Origin: Neobacillus niacini
Lineage (GTDB): Bacteria; Bacillota; Bacilli; Bacillales; Cytobacillaceae
Direction of reading: 5' to 3'
Assembly: GCF_000759675.1 (NCBI RefSeq)
Contig: NZ_BAWM01000098.1
Location: forward strand, 186,001 to 250,000
DNA: 64,000 bases
Numbering within the stretch: position 1 is the first letter of the stretch; every line of letters starts with the position of its first letter. This document shows positions 9,631 to 18,716 of this stretch, piece by piece. Position numbers and translations under genes: made by a program. Under the pieces are notes generated by a model. That model searched no databases, was not told the DNA's origin, and saw only the letters and a program-made list of their open reading frames with translations.

Positions 9631-10488
9631 ATGTTTTTCATTAACGTACTATATTTGGAAACGTTTTTAATTGTTTGTAATAATGGAAACTTCACTGAAG
9701 CTGCAAAAAGACTTTTTGTTCCCCAACCAACGATATCCAATAGAATTCGTTACCTAGAAGAAGAACTGGGCCAAGAATTGTTTGTTAGAGGAAAAAAAGG
9801 AAAACGCAGTGTGGAACTAACACGAGCAGGAAAAATGTTTCAACCTTATGCAGAACAAGTTATTGAGACCTTAAAAACTGCGAAAAGTGAGATAAACCAG
9901 GACGCTAATGAAAATTTGATGACCATAGGAAGCTCTATTGCATTAACCCATCCATTTATTTATGAAAAAATCAATTTACTCAATGGCGTTCACAATAAAA
10001 ATATAAACCTTCTTATAATGGATCACTCTCTGATTGCAAAATCGCTAATTGATGGAATTCTTGATATAGCTTTTGTAACAGAACCGATAAACAATAAACA
10101 ATTAGAATCGTACCCGATATACAAAGAAAAATTCGGATTAATTGTCTCAGGTGAGCATCCTCTGGCGGAAAAAAAATATCTGGAAGATATAGCAGATTTA
10201 GAAGAGGAATATTTAATTTTCTACAAACCTTTTTCAAAAGATCAACTGATGTTCAGAAATGTAAATTGTAAGAAAAGAATAATTACTAATCAGATTGAGT
10301 TAGTTAATGACCTCATTCACAACCAAAATGCAGTATCATTTCTGCCACCAAATACATTTAGTAACGAAGTCAAGAAAGGAAGATTAGTTCACATCCCGAT
10401 TCATACTGATTTACATATTTGTGAAATTCAATATTACCTGGCATGCAGGAAGTACGAAATATTCTATGAGGATATCTTTTTATCATAA
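9631..10488 (+). CDS. LysR-family transcriptional regulator
   Basis: 285 aa LysR regulator: the N-terminal winged helix-turn-helix reads ETFLIVCNNGNFTEAAKRL then FVPQPTISNRIRYLEEELG (residues 10-50), followed by a periplasmic-binding-like effector domain. Divergent to the xdhC-like gene and presumably controlling the molybdoenzyme locus. The ATG is butted directly against AAAGGGG with no spacer; the next usable codon (ATT, residue 4) would have a nine-base spacer, so the true start is uncertain. Confidence 0.88.
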   Translation: MFFINVLYLETFLIVCNNGNFTEAAKRLFVPQPTISNRIRYLEEELGQELFVRGKKGKRSVELTRAGKMFQPYAEQVIETLKTAKSEINQDANENLMTIGSSIALTHPFIYEKINLLNGVHNKNINLLIMDHSLIAKSLIDGILDIAFVTEPINNKQLESYPIYKEKFGLIVSGEHPLAEKKYLEDIADLEEEYLIFYKPFSKDQLMFRNVNCKKRIITNQIELVNDLIHNQNAVSFLPPNTFSNEVKKGRLVHIPIHTDLHICEIQYYLACRKYEIFYEDIFLS

Positions 10489-10579
10489 TAGTGATCATCA
10501 AATTAAAGTGGTAAAAAAATGGTACATTTATTTTACTTGTGTGTCCTTCGGAAAACGAACAAAAAGAGGGTATAAAAAA

Positions 10580-10966
10580 ATGACTAAAATTCATAAAACC
10601 ATTCTACTAATCTTGGGGATTGTTTTAATCGCTTCTAATTTACGGTCCTCTAATACGTCAGTCAGCCCGTTAATTGGTACAATTGTTATGGACACCGGTG
10701 TATCAAATGCACAAATGGGACTTGTTACTACCCTTCCTTTGTTTCCGTTTGCAGCTCTATCACTGTTAGCACTGAGGATATCACATCGTTTCGGCTTGGA
10801 AAATACCCTTCTTGTTAGTCTAATCCTACTTACTGGGGATATTTTATTACGTTCTATGTCATCGTTAGAAATGCTATTTATTGGAACTACTGTGATTGGT
10901 CTAGCCATTGCTATTGGAAATGTACTTCTTCCCAGTATTATCAAGATAGAGTGTTTAGTCGGTTAG
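10580..10966 (+). pseudogene. Truncated CynX/NimT-type MFS transporter
   Basis: 128 codons from ATG 10580 (AGAGGG ribosome site) encode the first four membrane segments of a CynX/NimT family permease (SNLRSSNTSVSPLIGTI, TTLPLFPFAALSLLALRISH, AIAIGNVLLPSIIK). Members are about 400 aa; here similarity stops abruptly after LPSIIK and a stop follows six codons later. The next 170 bp in all forward frames do not resume the family pattern, so this looks like a deletion rather than a frameshift. It is just downstream of the LysR gene and may once have imported the operon's substrate. Confidence 0.75.
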
Positions 10967-11070
10967 TTTCATTAAGAAATTAAAGATTTGCGGCGTTAAA
11001 AGTATCTCCACCCTCAAGGCTGCCTTTTTTGAAACCTTTTCTTGGTTATATTTGAAATCGGTTCATATCT

Positions 11071-11103
11071 AAGGCACCTAACTCTTTTGAGTAGGTGCCT
11101 TTA
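11071..11103. terminator. Bidirectional terminator
   Basis: AAGGCACCTA..CTC and GAGTAGGTGCCTT form an almost perfect 14-bp stem with a four-base loop between the transporter remnant (plus) and the FMN reductase gene (minus). T/A-rich flanks occur on both sides. Confidence 0.75.
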
Positions 11104-11141
11104 TTGTAGTGAAGTTAATAAAGCTGTATTGATAGATACCT

Positions 11142-11696
11142 TTAAAGAATGGTACCAGAAACACTTTTTTCAGGTAATGATGTTTTTATAATATTTAATG
11201 AAGAAACTAATCGATTTTTCGCTTCTGAATCTAATTCATATTGATTATTTCCTAATTTTTTAATTTGACTATCTAAAATAAATACCCCTTTTAAAATATG
11301 GGTTGCTCCCAGAGCTGTAAGAACAGGTTTAAGAGCATAATCAATCATTAATAAGTGACCAAAAGTTCCGCCAATAGCAATTGGTAAAATGGTTTTACCC
11401 TCGAGACTATTTTGCGGCAAGAGGTCCAAGTATGTTTTTAAAACCCCTGAAAAGGAAGCTTTATAAACCGGAGTCAAAATCACGACCAGATTTGAATTCT
11501 CAACTTTCTTATTTTCCTTTATAATTTCTCCACTATCAAACTTTGCTTGAATTAAATCTTCTGATGGAAGATTGCGGACATTAATGATTTCAGGAGTAAT
11601 TCCAACCCCATTTAAATGATTTACAACACCATGTAAAACCCCATTCAATCTCGTATGCTCTGAAGGACTTCCAGAAATAATTGTCATTTTACTCAT
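11142..11696 (-). CDS. ssuE: NADPH-dependent FMN reductase (SsuE/MsuE family)
   Basis: 184 aa flavodoxin-fold reductase: N-terminal ISGSPSEHTRLNGVL phosphate-binding loop, central VVILTPVYKASFSGVLK and LPIAIGGTFGHLL typical of the SsuE/MsuE group. It supplies reduced FMN to two-component luciferase-like monooxygenases; two such monooxygenases lie 6-8 kb away in the same cluster, which gives it an evident partner. In B. subtilis the corresponding cluster has a riboflavin kinase (ribR) rather than this gene. Separate promoter or read-through from upstream genes cannot be decided. Confidence 0.85.
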   Translation of the reverse strand: MSKMTIISGSPSEHTRLNGVLHGVVNHLNGVGITPEIINVRNLPSEDLIQAKFDSGEIIKENKKVENSNLVVILTPVYKASFSGVLKTYLDLLPQNSLEGKTILPIAIGGTFGHLLMIDYALKPVLTALGATHILKGVFILDSQIKKLGNNQYELDSEAKNRLVSSLNIIKTSLPEKSVSGTIL

Positions 11697-11737
11697 TATT
11701 CGAACTTCCTTTCATGATGGATTTTCAAAATTATTAG

Positions 11738-11962
11738 TCATTGATTTAACTTTTTGTTTGATTTTTTATCAATTAATTGGATGGACCCAATATCACTGTG
11801 GGGATGACTAATGGATTGAAATTTCCTATATTCATTTTCTAGGTCCGTTAGTGATAGCTCAAAAAGGTGCTTATCTTCTTTCTTATACACATTATAAGCA
11901 ATCAGTTTTTTTATTAATTTTTTGCGCTTATTTTCAACAGCATTCCGAAGAATTTCTCCCAT
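11738..11962 (-). CDS. fbpA: FbpA-like Fur-regulated basic protein family
   Basis: 74 aa small basic protein with the family pattern EILRNAVENKRKKLIKKLI, YNVYKKEDKHLFELSLTDLE. The FbpA family in B. subtilis works with the iron-sparing regulatory RNA FsrA. I chose ATG 11962 because AGGAG lies eight bases upstream; a GTG nine bases earlier would sit on top of that site. No clear Fur box was found in the short upstream gap, so iron regulation here is unproven. The basic, glutamine/asparagine-rich tail is longer than in the B. subtilis protein. Confidence 0.7.
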   Translation of the reverse strand: MGEILRNAVENKRKKLIKKLIAYNVYKKEDKHLFELSLTDLENEYRKFQSISHPHSDIGSIQLIDKKSNKKLNQ

Positions 11963-12033
11963 CCGAATCACTCCTATTTATATTTTTTTACATAAATACA
12001 TCGTTTTCGTAAGGATAATAATCTTTAGATTTG

Positions 12034-13179
12034 TTAACTAGTAAAATGTCGATTTAATAATTCTCTTGAACTTTCATATAAAAAATATGCGGCTCTAATA
12101 ATAGCAGATTCATCCAGGGTAAATGCAGGATGGTGCCACTCCTCGTTTCCATTTGTACCAAAAAATGCAAATGTCCCTGGGACATTGTAAAGATAGTAGG
12201 AGAAATCCTCACCGGCCATTGATGGTTCCGGATCAATAACTTTTAAGGAATGCTTTTTAGCAGCATACCTAGCAATCTCAGTCACCGACTTATGATTATC
12301 CAGTGGTGGCGGACCTGGAAACCAGCCAATTTCAACTTCGTGTGAAAAAGCTTTAGCAATTGATTCAACAATTGTATAAAATTTTGCTTTTACATCTGCA
12401 CGAATCTTATTGTCAAAAGTTCGAATGGTACCCTCAAGGATGATATTATCTGGAATAACGTTCCATGTGCTACCGCCCACGATTTTCGTCACACTCAATA
12501 CAGCGCTTTGAAGAGGAGACACATTCCGACTAACAACAGACTGAAGAGCAGTGATAAGGTGTCCTGCTGCTACAATTGGATCCTTTCCATGTTGCGGAAT
12601 TGCAGCATGGCTCCCTTTACCATAGAGAAAAATGTGAAATCGATCGACTGCCGCCATTAAAGGACCATCTTTTAAGCCAATTGTCCCCACAGGCAGATCT
12701 GGTTTATTATGAAGTCCAATAATGGCTTCTACTCCGTCGAGTTGACCATCCTCAATCACTTTTTTGGCACCACCCCCTGATTCCTCAGCCGGCTGAAAAA
12801 TTATCCGGACAGTTCCATTCAACTCAGATTGAGATTCTTTCAAAAGATAAGCCGCACCAATGGCAGCAGCTGTATGAAAATCATGACCGCATGCATGCAT
12901 TTTTCCTTTGACTTTTGAGGCATATGGAAGACCTGTTTGTTCAACAATCGGAAGAGCATCGATATCTGCACGAATGGCAACGATTGGTCCTGGTTTGCCT
13001 CCTTTTATTTCTGCAACGACACCTGTTGACAATCCCGTCCTGCGAATATCAATATCTTCTTCTTGCAGCCATTTTTGAATAAACTTAGTTGTTTCAATTT
13101 CTTCATTTGATAACTCTGGGTATTGATGTAAATGACGCCGTATCGAAATAAGGTTTGATTCTAAATCTGTTCGATTCAT
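12034..13179 (-). CDS. ytnL: M20 amidohydrolase, N-acyl-S-modified cysteine deacetylase type (YtnL/SndA-like)
   Basis: 381 aa M20D metallopeptidase/amidohydrolase. Metal ligands are visible in MHACGHDFHTA, PAEESGGGA and GLHNKPDLPVG, and in the C-terminal MAGEDFSYYL. In the B. subtilis cluster with the same gene content this enzyme removes the N-acetyl group from S-modified acetylcysteines. Start set at ATG 13179, preceded by GGAAGTGAGG; longer in-frame extensions would overlap the acetyltransferase gene. Fourteen bases separate it from that gene, so they are co-transcribed. Confidence 0.85.
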   Translation of the reverse strand: MNRTDLESNLISIRRHLHQYPELSNEEIETTKFIQKWLQEEDIDIRRTGLSTGVVAEIKGGKPGPIVAIRADIDALPIVEQTGLPYASKVKGKMHACGHDFHTAAAIGAAYLLKESQSELNGTVRIIFQPAEESGGGAKKVIEDGQLDGVEAIIGLHNKPDLPVGTIGLKDGPLMAAVDRFHIFLYGKGSHAAIPQHGKDPIVAAGHLITALQSVVSRNVSPLQSAVLSVTKIVGGSTWNVIPDNIILEGTIRTFDNKIRADVKAKFYTIVESIAKAFSHEVEIGWFPGPPPLDNHKSVTEIARYAAKKHSLKVIDPEPSMAGEDFSYYLYNVPGTFAFFGTNGNEEWHHPAFTLDESAIIRAAYFLYESSRELLNRHFTS

Positions 13180-13193
13180 ATCCTCACTTCCTT

Positions 13194-13715
13194 CTATAAA
13201 TCCAATCGAAAGCATTTTACCAGTATCTCTTGATTTTGAAATTCCTTGGTTTGATCCCGTTTGAAACCAAACCATTCGTATAGCCGAATTGCTTTATGCA
13301 TTTTATCGCTTGAATGCAAATACAAACTTGTCGCTCCAAGTTCCTTTGCGTAAGTAACACTGGCTTTTAATAACTCTTGTGCTACACCTCGACCTCTTGC
13401 ATGTGGATGAACACCTATCAATCGTATAATGGGCGAGAAAATTTCAAGCTCTGGCTTTGAATATGCCTTTTCGGAAGATTGAAAAAGCTGCAAGCTGCCA
13501 AGGATGTCCTGATTGCTTTTTGCCACTAATATCTTATCGACATCAGGATTATCAACGGATGCTTGAATATTTTCTAAATACATTTTCCAGCTTTCAGGAT
13601 TTTTATAGGAATGTTCATACTGTTGATAACTCTCTACTAATAAATTCCTAACCTGTTCCTTTTCATCTTCTCTTATTTCATCTATGATGATTTGGTTTGT
13701 CACCAAAACATTCAC
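13194..13715 (-). CDS. ytmI: GNAT N-acetyltransferase (YtmI/SnaA-like)
   Basis: GNAT acetyltransferase of about 173 aa; the acetyl-CoA pyrophosphate loop is IRLIGVHPHARGRGVAQELL near residues 90-110, followed by YLHSSDKMHKAIRLYEWFGF. Position and company match YtmI/SnaA, which N-acetylates S-modified cysteines before monooxygenase attack. The start is ambiguous: the GTG at 13715 touches the GGGAGGAAG site, while TTG 13704-13706 has AAGGTGA five bases upstream; the protein could be three residues shorter. Confidence 0.82.
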   Translation of the reverse strand: MNVLVTNQIIIDEIREDEKEQVRNLLVESYQQYEHSYKNPESWKMYLENIQASVDNPDVDKILVAKSNQDILGSLQLFQSSEKAYSKPELEIFSPIIRLIGVHPHARGRGVAQELLKASVTYAKELGATSLYLHSSDKMHKAIRLYEWFGFKRDQTKEFQNQEILVKCFRLDL

Positions 13716-13736
13716 CTTCCTCCCTATGATTGAATG

Positions 13737-14507
13737 TTAATTCACCTGTTCTTTCAGAGGTAAAAAATATGTTTCACCAGATATTCGTTGTAAGAAACGG
13801 CGGGTACGTTCCTCCTTAGCAGCATGAAAAATTTCCAATGGTGTACCTTCCTCGACGATAACTCCCTCATCCATGAACAACACCCGATTCGATACTTCTC
13901 TTGCAAAACTCATTTCATGTGTGACAACAACCATGGTTATACCTTCTTGTGCAATGGATTTAATAACGGAAAGTACATCTCCTACTAACTCAGGATCAAG
14001 TGCTGATGTAGGCTCATCGAAAAGAATCACCTCCGGATTTAACGCTAACGCTCTAGCAATCCCTACTCTTTGTTGTTGACCGCCTGAAAGCTGAGAAGGA
14101 TAGTGATCCAGTTTATCACTTAAACCCACCTTATCTAGTACTCTTTCACTTTGTTGTCTTGCGTCTTTTTTCTTTACCTTTTTTGCTACGATTAATCCTT
14201 CCATCACATTTTCAACCACTGTTTTATGGGCAAATAAATTATAATGCTGGAAAACCATGGCCGATTGTTTCCTAATGGCGAGCATTTCTTTTTTTGTGGC
14301 TTTTTCTGCATCAACGATTATATTTCCTATTTGAACCAATCCTGCATTTGGTTTTTCTAAGAAATTCAGGCATCTTAACAGCGTTGTTTTCCCCGATCCA
14401 CTTGGACCAAGGATGGTAACGACCTCCCCTTTTTCTATTTTCAAGTTAATTCCTTTTAACACTGGCAACTGATTAAATGATTTTTTGATACCTTTTAAAT
14501 AAATCAT
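13737..14507 (-). CDS. tcyN: Polar amino acid/L-cystine ABC transporter ATPase (TcyN-like)
   Basis: 256 aa ABC ATPase. Walker A GPSGSGKTT (residues 34-42), Q-loop MVFQHYNLF, signature LSGGQQQR near residue 140 and Walker B VILFDEPTSALD near 160 are all intact. High similarity pattern to polar amino acid (PAAT) family ATPases such as TcyN/TcyC. Start overlaps the permease stop by 4 bp. Energises import of cystine and sulfur-substituted cysteines. Confidence 0.88.
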   Translation of the reverse strand: MIYLKGIKKSFNQLPVLKGINLKIEKGEVVTILGPSGSGKTTLLRCLNFLEKPNAGLVQIGNIIVDAEKATKKEMLAIRKQSAMVFQHYNLFAHKTVVENVMEGLIVAKKVKKKDARQQSERVLDKVGLSDKLDHYPSQLSGGQQQRVGIARALALNPEVILFDEPTSALDPELVGDVLSVIKSIAQEGITMVVVTHEMSFAREVSNRVLFMDEGVIVEEGTPLEIFHAAKEERTRRFLQRISGETYFLPLKEQVN

Positions 14508-15214
14508 GACACCCCTCCTCGATTATAAGCAGTCACCTTTTTTTCAAGTAAAAAAGATATCCCTTCTACTAGAATCGTAATGCCCCAATAGATTATACCC
14601 GCGGCAATAAAGGCTTCTAAAAACTTCAAGTTAACCGAAGCGACAATATTAGCAGCTCCCGTTACTTCTTTCTGAGATACAAGAAAAGCAATCGATGAAG
14701 TGTGTAAAAAGCCAACAAAAATATTCGTGAAATTTGGAATAGACTGAGCTAAAGCCTGTGGTAATATAATGCGGATCATCGCCTGAAACTTTGTCATCCC
14801 AACCGAATAAGCTGCTTCCAATTGCCCATTTGAAACGCTGATAATACCAGATCGGATAATTTCAGATAAATACGAACCTGCAGCTAATGTTAAGGCGATT
14901 AATACAAACAAAATAATCGGGATATTATTTGTTTGTAAACCTAAGTCAAACCTGAGTGAAATTTGATCGAGTAGTAAAGGGAAGCCAAAATAGATGACCA
15001 TAATATGCATGATAATTGGTGTTCCTCTAAAAAAGGACACATAGCCATTTGCGATGCGATAAAGATATTTCAATTTATAAATTCTAACGAGAGCAACCAC
15101 AATGCCGATTAAAAATCCAGCCAGCAAGGGAACAATGGTTAGGATGAGTGTAATAGGAAGCGCCTTAATAATTTCTTTAAAGGCTACCCAAATAAATGGA
15201 ATATCAATTGTCAT
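14504..15214 (-). CDS. tcyM: Polar amino acid ABC transporter permease (TcyM-like)
   Basis: 236 aa permease with about five membrane helices, the characteristic N-terminal YVSFFRGTPIIMHIMVIYFG and the ATPase-contact EAA loop (LEAAYSVGMTKFQAMIRIILPQA). One of a pair of permeases for the cystine-type importer. Eighteen bases separate it from its sister permease; GGAAGGAGG ribosome site. Confidence 0.86.
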   Translation of the reverse strand: MTIDIPFIWVAFKEIIKALPITLILTIVPLLAGFLIGIVVALVRIYKLKYLYRIANGYVSFFRGTPIIMHIMVIYFGFPLLLDQISLRFDLGLQTNNIPIILFVLIALTLAAGSYLSEIIRSGIISVSNGQLEAAYSVGMTKFQAMIRIILPQALAQSIPNFTNIFVGFLHTSSIAFLVSQKEVTGAANIVASVNLKFLEAFIAAGIIYWGITILVEGISFLLEKKVTAYNRGGVS

Positions 15215-15231
15215 GTAAGCGATCCTCCTTC

Positions 15232-15942
15232 CTAAGCAACGGCCGTTACATCAGCCTTCTGATAACGATTGAAATATTTTTCTAGTTTGCTAAATATTTT
15301 TTCAAACAATAACACGACTATATAGTAAATAATAGAAAGAGATAAATAAACTTCAAGGGCATGTGCGGTTGCAGCAATCAGGGTATCTCCTCTTCCCATC
15401 ATGTCCATCACTCCGATGGTAAAAGCAAGAGAAGTATCCTTTAATGAACCAATCACCGAATTTGCCATATTCGGAAAGGCAATCCTTACAGCCTGTGGAA
15501 GAACGATTCGAAAAAAGTTCTGTCTGCTTGTCATCCCAACAGAAAAGGCGGCTTCGGTCTGACCATAGTCCACTGCTCGAATCGCGGCTCGAAAAATTTC
15601 AGAAAATCCAGCACCATTACTAATTGCGTAGGTTATGATGACAAAATAAATGGCCTCCATCCTTGTAATATCAATAGAAAATAACAGCATGAGAAGTGCT
15701 GGCAGGCCATAAAAAACCAGGAATAATTGGATTAATATCGGTGTTCCACGAATAAATGAAACGTATAATATCACTAGTTGATTCAAAAGTGGTATTTTAT
15801 AAAGTCTCGGTATCGCTGCTGCAATACCGAGGACAAATCCTAGAATTATAGATACTGCTAAAATCTGCAGAGTTACTCCTAGGTAATGAATAAGTGTCGG
15901 AATAAACTCAAAGATTAACATAATATCAAATGCTTTCCCCAT
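15232..15942 (-). CDS. tcyL: Polar amino acid ABC transporter permease (TcyL-like)
   Basis: 236 aa permease, same family as its neighbour: LYVSFIRGTPILIQLFLVFY near residue 60 and the EAA loop TEAAFSVGMTSRQNFFRIVLPQA near 150. With the other permease it would make the heterodimeric membrane channel. TTTGGAGG lies upstream of the ATG. Confidence 0.86.
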   Translation of the reverse strand: MGKAFDIMLIFEFIPTLIHYLGVTLQILAVSIILGFVLGIAAAIPRLYKIPLLNQLVILYVSFIRGTPILIQLFLVFYGLPALLMLLFSIDITRMEAIYFVIITYAISNGAGFSEIFRAAIRAVDYGQTEAAFSVGMTSRQNFFRIVLPQAVRIAFPNMANSVIGSLKDTSLAFTIGVMDMMGRGDTLIAATAHALEVYLSLSIIYYIVVLLFEKIFSKLEKYFNRYQKADVTAVA

Positions 15943-15965
15943 TTTAGTTCAAACCTCCAAACGCT

Positions 15966-16802
15966 TTAAAAATTAACGGTATAGTCAGCTCCTAACCATT
16001 TTTTACTCAATTCACTCACTACTCCTTCTTTTTTCAATTCAACAAGTGCTTCGTCAATTCTTTTTTGTAAAGGTGTTTCATCTTTTCTAAGAAGGAAATA
16101 AACCTTTGAATTAAGCAGCGGCTCACCTACTACCTTTTGTTGCGCATCTACGGCATCGTTACTGAAATCGACAGAAAATGGTGTCGTGATCGTTGCGTCT
16201 GCGCGACCTGTTTTTATTTGATTAATAGTAGAATCAGGTCCATTCCCCGCATAAACAATTTCAATTCCTGCATTATTCTCTTTGTTATATTTTTCTAGAA
16301 AAACAGCTGAATTACTGGTTGCACTAACAATAGCCTTTTTCCCTTTTAAATCTTTAATGGATTGAATGTCTTTATTATCTTTATGAACTGTTACATGAAG
16401 CGGAAAGATATTATATGGTTCCTCATTAAACAGAAATTTCTTTTGTCGTTCCTCATTCACTTCCATTTGGTGGGCAACAAAATCTATCTTATTTGTTTCT
16501 AAGCTTAATAAAAGATTAGAAAATTCCATAGTTTTGAATTCAAATTCGAACTCAGGCAGCTTTTCATCAATTTTTCGAACTAATTCAACATCATATCCAG
16601 TTAAATTTCCATCCTCATCAATGAAGCAAACATTAGGAAACTGCGTCCCTGTTCCGACTATTATTTTTTGGACTTTTGAACCCTCATTAGCACCACCTGA
16701 ACTTTCTTTTGTAGATGATTTCGTTTCTTGAGAGGAGCATGCTCCAAGGAGTAAAGCAAGCAGCCCTAATATTACTACCATGAATTTTTTATTCATTTTC
16801 AT
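15966..16802 (-). CDS. tcyJ: Amino acid ABC transporter substrate-binding lipoprotein (TcyJ/TcyK-like)
   Basis: 278 aa lipoprotein: hydrophobic signal followed by lipobox LLGAC with lipidated C22, a Ser/Gly-rich linker, then a type 2 periplasmic-binding domain (VGTGTQFPNVCFIDEDG, GYDVELVRKI, TISTTPFSVDF-like loop). B. subtilis has two paralogous binding proteins (TcyJ, TcyK) in this cluster; only one is present here. Captures cystine or S-modified cysteine outside the membrane. Ends with the typical KKWLGADYT helix. Confidence 0.85.
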   Translation of the reverse strand: MKMNKKFMVVILGLLALLLGACSSQETKSSTKESSGGANEGSKVQKIIVGTGTQFPNVCFIDEDGNLTGYDVELVRKIDEKLPEFEFEFKTMEFSNLLLSLETNKIDFVAHQMEVNEERQKKFLFNEEPYNIFPLHVTVHKDNKDIQSIKDLKGKKAIVSATSNSAVFLEKYNKENNAGIEIVYAGNGPDSTINQIKTGRADATITTPFSVDFSNDAVDAQQKVVGEPLLNSKVYFLLRKDETPLQKRIDEALVELKKEGVVSELSKKWLGADYTVNF

Positions 16803-16865
16803 TTTCCATCCATCCTTTTTAACTTAAATGTTATTAACCTATTAAAAATATGTCTTTAATCGGAA

Positions 16866-17144
16866 TTAACTCAAAATTTTACTATTATTAAATTTCTCAA
16901 GAACTTTTTCTAGATGGTCAATTCCCACCTTTGTTACCCCTTCATACAACTCACCCTGACCAATTTCAACTACAGGTACATGTCTGACTCCATACTTAAC
17001 TTCCAAAATATCTCTGCGCTCATCATGATGGGTAACATCGATCGTTTCGTATTTATACCCTTTATCTTTTAAATATTGTTTTACCTCACCACAATAGTGA
17101 CAACCTTCTTTAGCCCAAACCACAACCGATAATTCTTTTCCCAT
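16866..17144 (-). CDS. ytnI: Glutaredoxin-like protein (YtnI/CmoI-like)
   Basis: 92 aa glutaredoxin fold: redox motif CHYC (C15-C18), cis-Pro loop VRHVPVVEIG near residue 55. Start placed at ATG 17144 with GGAGG eight bases upstream; an earlier ATG nine codons up has no ribosome site. Corresponds to YtnI in the B. subtilis cluster, where it is thought to assist the oxidation/reduction steps on S-modified cysteine; mechanistic role here is inferred. First gene after an internal terminator, ahead of the transporter genes. Confidence 0.85.
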   Translation of the reverse strand: MGKELSVVVWAKEGCHYCGEVKQYLKDKGYKYETIDVTHHDERRDILEVKYGVRHVPVVEIGQGELYEGVTKVGIDHLEKVLEKFNNSKILS

Positions 17145-17186
17145 CTTTTTTTCCTCCATATCATTTTTCATTTTATTTTTAATAAA

Positions 17187-17232
17187 AAAGGCTCTCCATT
17201 AAAAGATTTATCGTCTTAAATAGAGAGCCTCT
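17187..17232 (-). terminator. Internal terminator between ytnJ and ytnI
   Basis: On the minus strand AGGCTCTC pairs with GAGAGCCT around a loop of about 26 bases and is followed by TTTTTTATT. It sits within the otherwise co-directional cluster, so it would lower expression of the glutaredoxin-transporter-acylase part relative to the two monooxygenases, unless read-through occurs. Confidence 0.7.
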
Positions 17233-17283
17233 AGTTGACTAGTCAGCAGAAATACTCATCGCTTTTATTAATTTTTTGTTTTG

Positions 17284-18618
17284 TCAATGTGTTGTCACCT
17301 TTTTTGCATAGCGGTTTTCTGGAAATGGAATTCCTAGGTTACCACGTAATGTTTCAGCTTCGTATTCCGTTCTAAATAGTCCTCGTTTTTGAAGAATCGG
17401 CACGACATAATCAACAAAATCATTCAATCCATTTGGAACAGCTGAACCAATAATAAACCCATCAGCGCCATTACCTTCAAACCATTCCTGAATGAGATCA
17501 GCTACTTTTTCAGGAGTTCCAATAAATGCTGGCTTTGGTGTGGTCTCTCTTAATGCCACTTGACGAAGTGTTAAATTTTCTTCCTTTGCTTGTTGTTTAA
17601 TTCGATTTGTATGACTTTGGAAGCTATTTTTACCTAAATCTCCTACCTCAGGAAACGGTTCATCCAGAGGATATTGTGAGAAATCATGATGCTCGAAATA
17701 TCGACCTAGATAATCCAGAGCTTTATCGATTGATACTAAATTTGCGATTTCTTGATATTTTCTTTCAGCTTCTTCCTCCGTTGTACCAATAATTGGTGCA
17801 ATCCCTGGAAGGATTGCGAGTTCATCTGGATTACGTCCCAAAGCTAATGCTCTGTTTTTGACATCCTGATAAAACTCTCGCGCGGCTGATAATGTTGGAT
17901 GACCTGTAAAAATAGCATCCGCTTCTTTTGCGGCAAGGTCTTTTCCTGCCTCTGAGGAACCAGCTTGGAATATTAATGGTCTGCCTTGCTTGGATCTACC
18001 AATGTTAAGTGGTCCCTGTACGGAGAAAAATTCCCCTCTGTGATTTAATTGGTGTAATTTATCTGAATCAAAAAATACCCCGGTTTCTTTATTTCGAACA
18101 AATGCATCATCTTCCCAAGAATCCCAAAGTCCTTTAGCAACTTGCAAGTATTCAGCAGCAATTTGGTACCTTTTCGCATGATCAGGATGTTCCTCGATTG
18201 TTTTGGTAAAGTTTAATGCCGTCTTCTCTAATGGAGAGGTAACAACATTCCAGCCAGCACGGCCATGACTGATATGGTCAAGCGATGCAAATTGTCTTGC
18301 AACATTAAAGGGTTCACTATATGAAGTAGACAGTGTTCCCACAAGTCCAATTTTTGAAGTAACTGCTGCAAGGGCAGACAAAATAGTTAGTGGTTCAAAA
18401 CGATTCAAAAAGTGTGGAATCGATTTCTCGTTAATATGCAAGCCATCGGCAATAAAAACTAAGTCGAACTTTCCTTCTTCGGCCTTTTGTGCCTGATTGG
18501 TATAGAACTCCAAACTCACGCTTGCATCCGCTTGAATATCAGGATGTCTCCAACCAGCAATATTTCCTCCAACCCCATGAATAATAGCGCCAAATTTCAA
18601 TTTTTTTCGAATAGACAT
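17284..18618 (-). CDS. ytnJ: FMN-dependent luciferase-like monooxygenase, NtaA/SnaA/DszA family (YtnJ/CmoJ-like)
   Basis: 444 aa LLM-class monooxygenase. Family-specific blocks seen are GWRHPDIQADASVSLEFY, FIADGLHINEKSIPHFLNRFEP, GRAGWNVVTSP and FQAGSSEAGKDLAA. Uses reduced FMN from a separate reductase and O2; YtnJ (CmoJ) of B. subtilis cleaves the C-S bond of N-acetylated S-carboxymethyl/alkyl cysteine derivatives. AAAAGGAGG ribosome site. Together with the neighbouring LLM gene it is the oxidative core of the cluster. Confidence 0.88.
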   Translation of the reverse strand: MSIRKKLKFGAIIHGVGGNIAGWRHPDIQADASVSLEFYTNQAQKAEEGKFDLVFIADGLHINEKSIPHFLNRFEPLTILSALAAVTSKIGLVGTLSTSYSEPFNVARQFASLDHISHGRAGWNVVTSPLEKTALNFTKTIEEHPDHAKRYQIAAEYLQVAKGLWDSWEDDAFVRNKETGVFFDSDKLHQLNHRGEFFSVQGPLNIGRSKQGRPLIFQAGSSEAGKDLAAKEADAIFTGHPTLSAAREFYQDVKNRALALGRNPDELAILPGIAPIIGTTEEEAERKYQEIANLVSIDKALDYLGRYFEHHDFSQYPLDEPFPEVGDLGKNSFQSHTNRIKQQAKEENLTLRQVALRETTPKPAFIGTPEKVADLIQEWFEGNGADGFIIGSAVPNGLNDFVDYVVPILQKRGLFRTEYEAETLRGNLGIPFPENRYAKKVTTH

Positions 18619-18716
18619 TTAATATCCTCCTTTTAAATACATTAGCCAAATCAAACTAAACCTACTCCTTAACTTTGATTTGCAATATAAAAAAATGCCA
18701 TACAAATGAACATCTC

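Noticed and set aside
10421..10579. A 53-codon N-terminal extension of the truncated MFS gene
   Set aside because: It overlaps the end of the LysR gene and is not like an MFS N-terminus; ATG 10580 has AGAGGG before it.
11963..12033. Fur box for the FbpA-like gene
   Set aside because: Only loosely AT-rich sequence is present and no 7-1-7 type repeat could be supported.
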